From Candidatus Omnitrophota bacterium (GTDB lineage Bacteria > Omnitrophota > Gorgyraeia > Gygaellales > Profunditerraquicolaceae): a stretch of 23,214 bases of DNA. Numbering within the stretch: the stretch's first letter is position 1; each line of letters begins with the position of its first letter. This document shows positions 22,036 to 23,214 of the stretch, in pieces. Position numbers and translations under genes: made by a program. Location of the stretch: NCBI GenBank assembly GCA_018818365.1, contig JAHISH010000186.1, positions 1 to 23,214 on the forward strand, read 5' to 3'. The notes beneath the pieces were generated by a model that searched no databases, had not been told where the DNA came from, and saw nothing but the letters and a program-made list of their open reading frames with translations.

Positions 22036-22477
22036 CCACGACTCCTTCTGAAATTAATGAGACTTTCTTGCCAGCCTTATCTTCACACATAAGAGAAAAG
22101 TTTTCTATATGGCCGTCTGGAAAGAAGAGTACGCGCATTTTTCCTTCCGGCGCCATCGCACAACGCAACTGTTCCGGAGTCCGACTGATCCGCGCCCATC
22201 GGGAGGTTAGGGGAATCCAGGAAGTCTCTTCCTGCACAAAAGAAACAAATTGCTGCTTTTGCGTATCGATGGTTAAAGAATGGATCTTCCCTTTTGCCAC
22301 CGAAGAACCTTGAAGGTAATTACAGAGATAGAATAAATCCTTGATAAAACCCTCGACTTCTAAACCTTGGAAGAAACCACGGAAGGAAATAAGCACTCCC
22401 GTAGTGATGATCCCAATAATTATCACCACTACCAAAAGTTCAATAAGGGTAAAACCTTTCTTACCAATTCTCCACAT
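22016..22477 (-). CDS. gspH: Minor pseudopilin GspH-like
   Basis: A 153-residue prepilin-like protein whose leader ends GKKG before FTLIELLVVVIIIGII, with Gly at -1 and Glu at +5. The remainder is a beta-rich domain with no enzymatic motif, as in GspH/FimT minor pseudopilins that sit near the pseudopilus tip. A GTG two codons upstream (22483) is also in frame, but AAGGGG lies 9 nt before the ATG at 22477 and only 3 nt before the GTG, so the ATG is preferred. The gene overlaps gspG upstream (17 bp) and gspI downstream (20 bp). Assignment to GspH rather than another minor pseudopilin rests on size and gene order. Confidence 0.85.
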   Translation of the reverse strand: MWRIGKKGFTLIELLVVVIIIGIITTGVLISFRGFFQGLEVEGFIKDLFYLCNYLQGSSVAKGKIHSLTIDTQKQQFVSFVQEETSWIPLTSRWARISRTPEQLRCAMAPEGKMRVLFFPDGHIENFSLMCEDKAGKKVSLISEGVVGALKVK

Positions 22478-22868
22478 CGTCACTGTCCCCTTCTACCCCG
22501 TTGGGGCCGGCGGAATAGAGATCGTAATCGTTGGCATGGGAACCGGGACAACAACTATAATGATAGGCATTCCCCCAAGGATCCTTAGGGTCTTTTTTGA
22601 TATAAGGGCCTTTCCAATCGGAGAGTGACGCGGGGTTCGTGCGCAACGCAGCTAACCCTTCCGAAGTAGTCGGATATCGGCCGCAATCTACCTCAAACAT
22701 ATCCAAGGCCAACGCGATATTCGCACTGATATCGGTATTGCCTGCCGCGACGCGCGCTTCATCGGACCTGCCGGCTAAGCGCGGCATGACCATAGCCGCA
22801 AGTATCCCTAAAATGACGATCACCAGCATCAACTCGATCAACGTAAAGCCTTTTTCTTTACTGCTCAT
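22461..22868 (-). CDS. gspG: Major pseudopilin GspG
   Basis: A 135-residue protein with the prepilin leader MSSKEKG followed by FTLIELMLVIVILGILAAMV, so prepilin peptidase would cut after Gly7 and methylate Phe. Glu5 of the mature protein is present. The C-terminal half is typical of GspG: LALDMFEVDCGRYPTTSEGL, then DPWGNAYHY and a DYDLYSAGPNG loop with aspartates (GDSDD), the known calcium-binding region of the family. It forms the body of the periplasmic pseudopilus. Start ATG at 22868 has a good ribosome site (AAAGGGGA, 5 nt away). It lies 15 bp after gspF and its end overlaps the start of gspH by 17 bp, so translation is probably coupled. Confidence 0.96.
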   Translation of the reverse strand: MSSKEKGFTLIELMLVIVILGILAAMVMPRLAGRSDEARVAAGNTDISANIALALDMFEVDCGRYPTTSEGLAALRTNPASLSDWKGPYIKKDPKDPWGNAYHYSCCPGSHANDYDLYSAGPNGVEGDSDDVENW

Positions 22869-22883
22869 CTTATTCCCCTTTCG

Positions 22884-23214
22884 TTAACGGATAGAAAGAT
22901 TAATCTGAAAAATAGGCAGAAGCATGGAGAGCACAATAAAACCTACGACCGTTCCCATAATAAGAATAATAACCGGCTCTATCATCTTCACCATAGTAGA
23001 AACCACGCGCTGCGTCTCTTTCTCATACTCATCGGCAATACGCAACAGGGATCCCTCCAACGCGCCTGTCTCTTCACCGATTGCGATAATATTGACCACC
23101 AGATGCGGAAAATACTTGGAGCCCCGCAGCGTGCCCGAAAGGCTCTCTCCTTGGGTAATTTTCTCGCGGCAGGAGAGTATCTCTTTGCGCAAGACCGCAT
23201 TCTCAAGGACCGAA
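22884..23214 (-). CDS. gspF: Type II secretion inner-membrane platform protein GspF, C-terminal part (5' end outside window)
   Basis: The frame is open to the window edge and ends at 22884, giving about 109 residues of the C-terminus of a GspF/PilC-family polytopic membrane protein. Family hallmarks visible are V(x)n-LRKEI followed by ITQGESLSGTL, then FPHLVVNIIAIGEETGALE, a cytoplasmic helical stretch, IEPVIILIMGTVVGFIV and the last membrane helix ending in a LLPIFQ motif. In the T2SS/type IV pilus machine GspF sits in the inner membrane and couples the GspE ATPase to pseudopilus growth. It is the first gene of the visible pseudopilin operon, 15 bp before gspG. The natural N-terminus, and any gspE upstream, lie outside the window. 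Confidence 0.93.
   Translation of the reverse strand, partial: SVLENAVLRKEILSCREKITQGESLSGTLRGSKYFPHLVVNIIAIGEETGALEGSLLRIADEYEKETQRVVSTMVKMIEPVIILIMGTVVGFIVLSMLLPIFQINLSIR

Noticed and set aside
1..23214. CRISPR arrays, tRNA, rRNA, toxin-antitoxin pairs, transposase genes
   Set aside because: Looked for and not seen: no regularly spaced repeats, no tRNA-like cloverleaf that I could support, and no transposase or integrase frame despite the palindromic repeats.

Overview
The window is a piece of a Gram-negative bacterial chromosome. Every supportable protein gene reads on the minus strand, so in biological order one reads from base 23214 down to base 1. The outer-membrane proteins (secretin, porin), the type II secretion pseudopilins and the density of PAS, GAF, Cache and HAMP sensors point to an environmental, probably anaerobic, Gram-negative lineage. 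The fused PilM-PilN/GspL protein and the general gene style would fit Candidatus Omnitrophota or a deltaproteobacterial relative, but this placement is an impression and no marker gene here can settle it.

Layout. (1) 23214-20007: a tightly packed pseudopilus operon with the end of gspF, then gspG, gspH, gspI, gspJ and gspK, overlapping or almost touching. (2) 20006-19140: a decayed PAS-sensor gene (19807-19194, with several frame breaks and an in-frame stop), preceded by a strong hairpin plus T-run. (3) 19139-7532: a run of nine genes with gaps of at most about 36 bp or with overlaps: porin, periplasmic solute-binding protein, Cache-HAMP-PAS-PAS membrane sensor without output domain, NMT1/SsuA-type solute-binding lipoprotein, 991-residue hybrid-input histidine kinase, CheY-like receiver, polytopic histidine kinase, second CheY-like receiver, and a B12-binding radical SAM protein. 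There is no ABC permease or ATPase for either binding protein. (4) 7416-5359: a stand-alone PAS protein with a very basic tail, and a PAS-GGDEF-PilZ diguanylate cyclase carrying a recent copy of the same PAS domain. (5) 5222-1: the rest of the secretion machine, with a PilM/PilN-like GspL, a PilO/GspM-like protein, a small MerR-type regulator, an ExeA-like AAA protein with substituted catalytic residues, a GspC/PilP-like protein and the beginning of the secretin.

How it fits together. The two blocks of secretion genes (pseudopilins; inner-membrane platform plus secretin) are separated by about 14.8 kb of signalling genes. The natural reading is one T2SS/type IV pilus-like locus split by a sensory module. 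The MerR-type gene opens the last sub-operon. Its promoter has a consensus -35 box and two copies of an 18-bp dyad set 62 bp apart, which looks like autoregulation of the regulator-ATPase-gspC-gspD unit. The diguanylate cyclase offers a c-di-GMP link between sensing and secretion, but that is inference.

Three copies of a GGGACGTTTCTATTTTT-type palindrome (1539-1600, 5298-5352, 7480-7522) sit in the gaps between genes and look like a mobile REP/MITE-like family. One has been placed where it forms a perfect rho-independent terminator. The strongest leads for new biology are the transporter-less porin/two-SBP/two-kinase/radical-SAM cassette, the MerR-like regulator with no ordinary start codon and its paired operators, and the apparently catalytically weakened ExeA-like ATPase.
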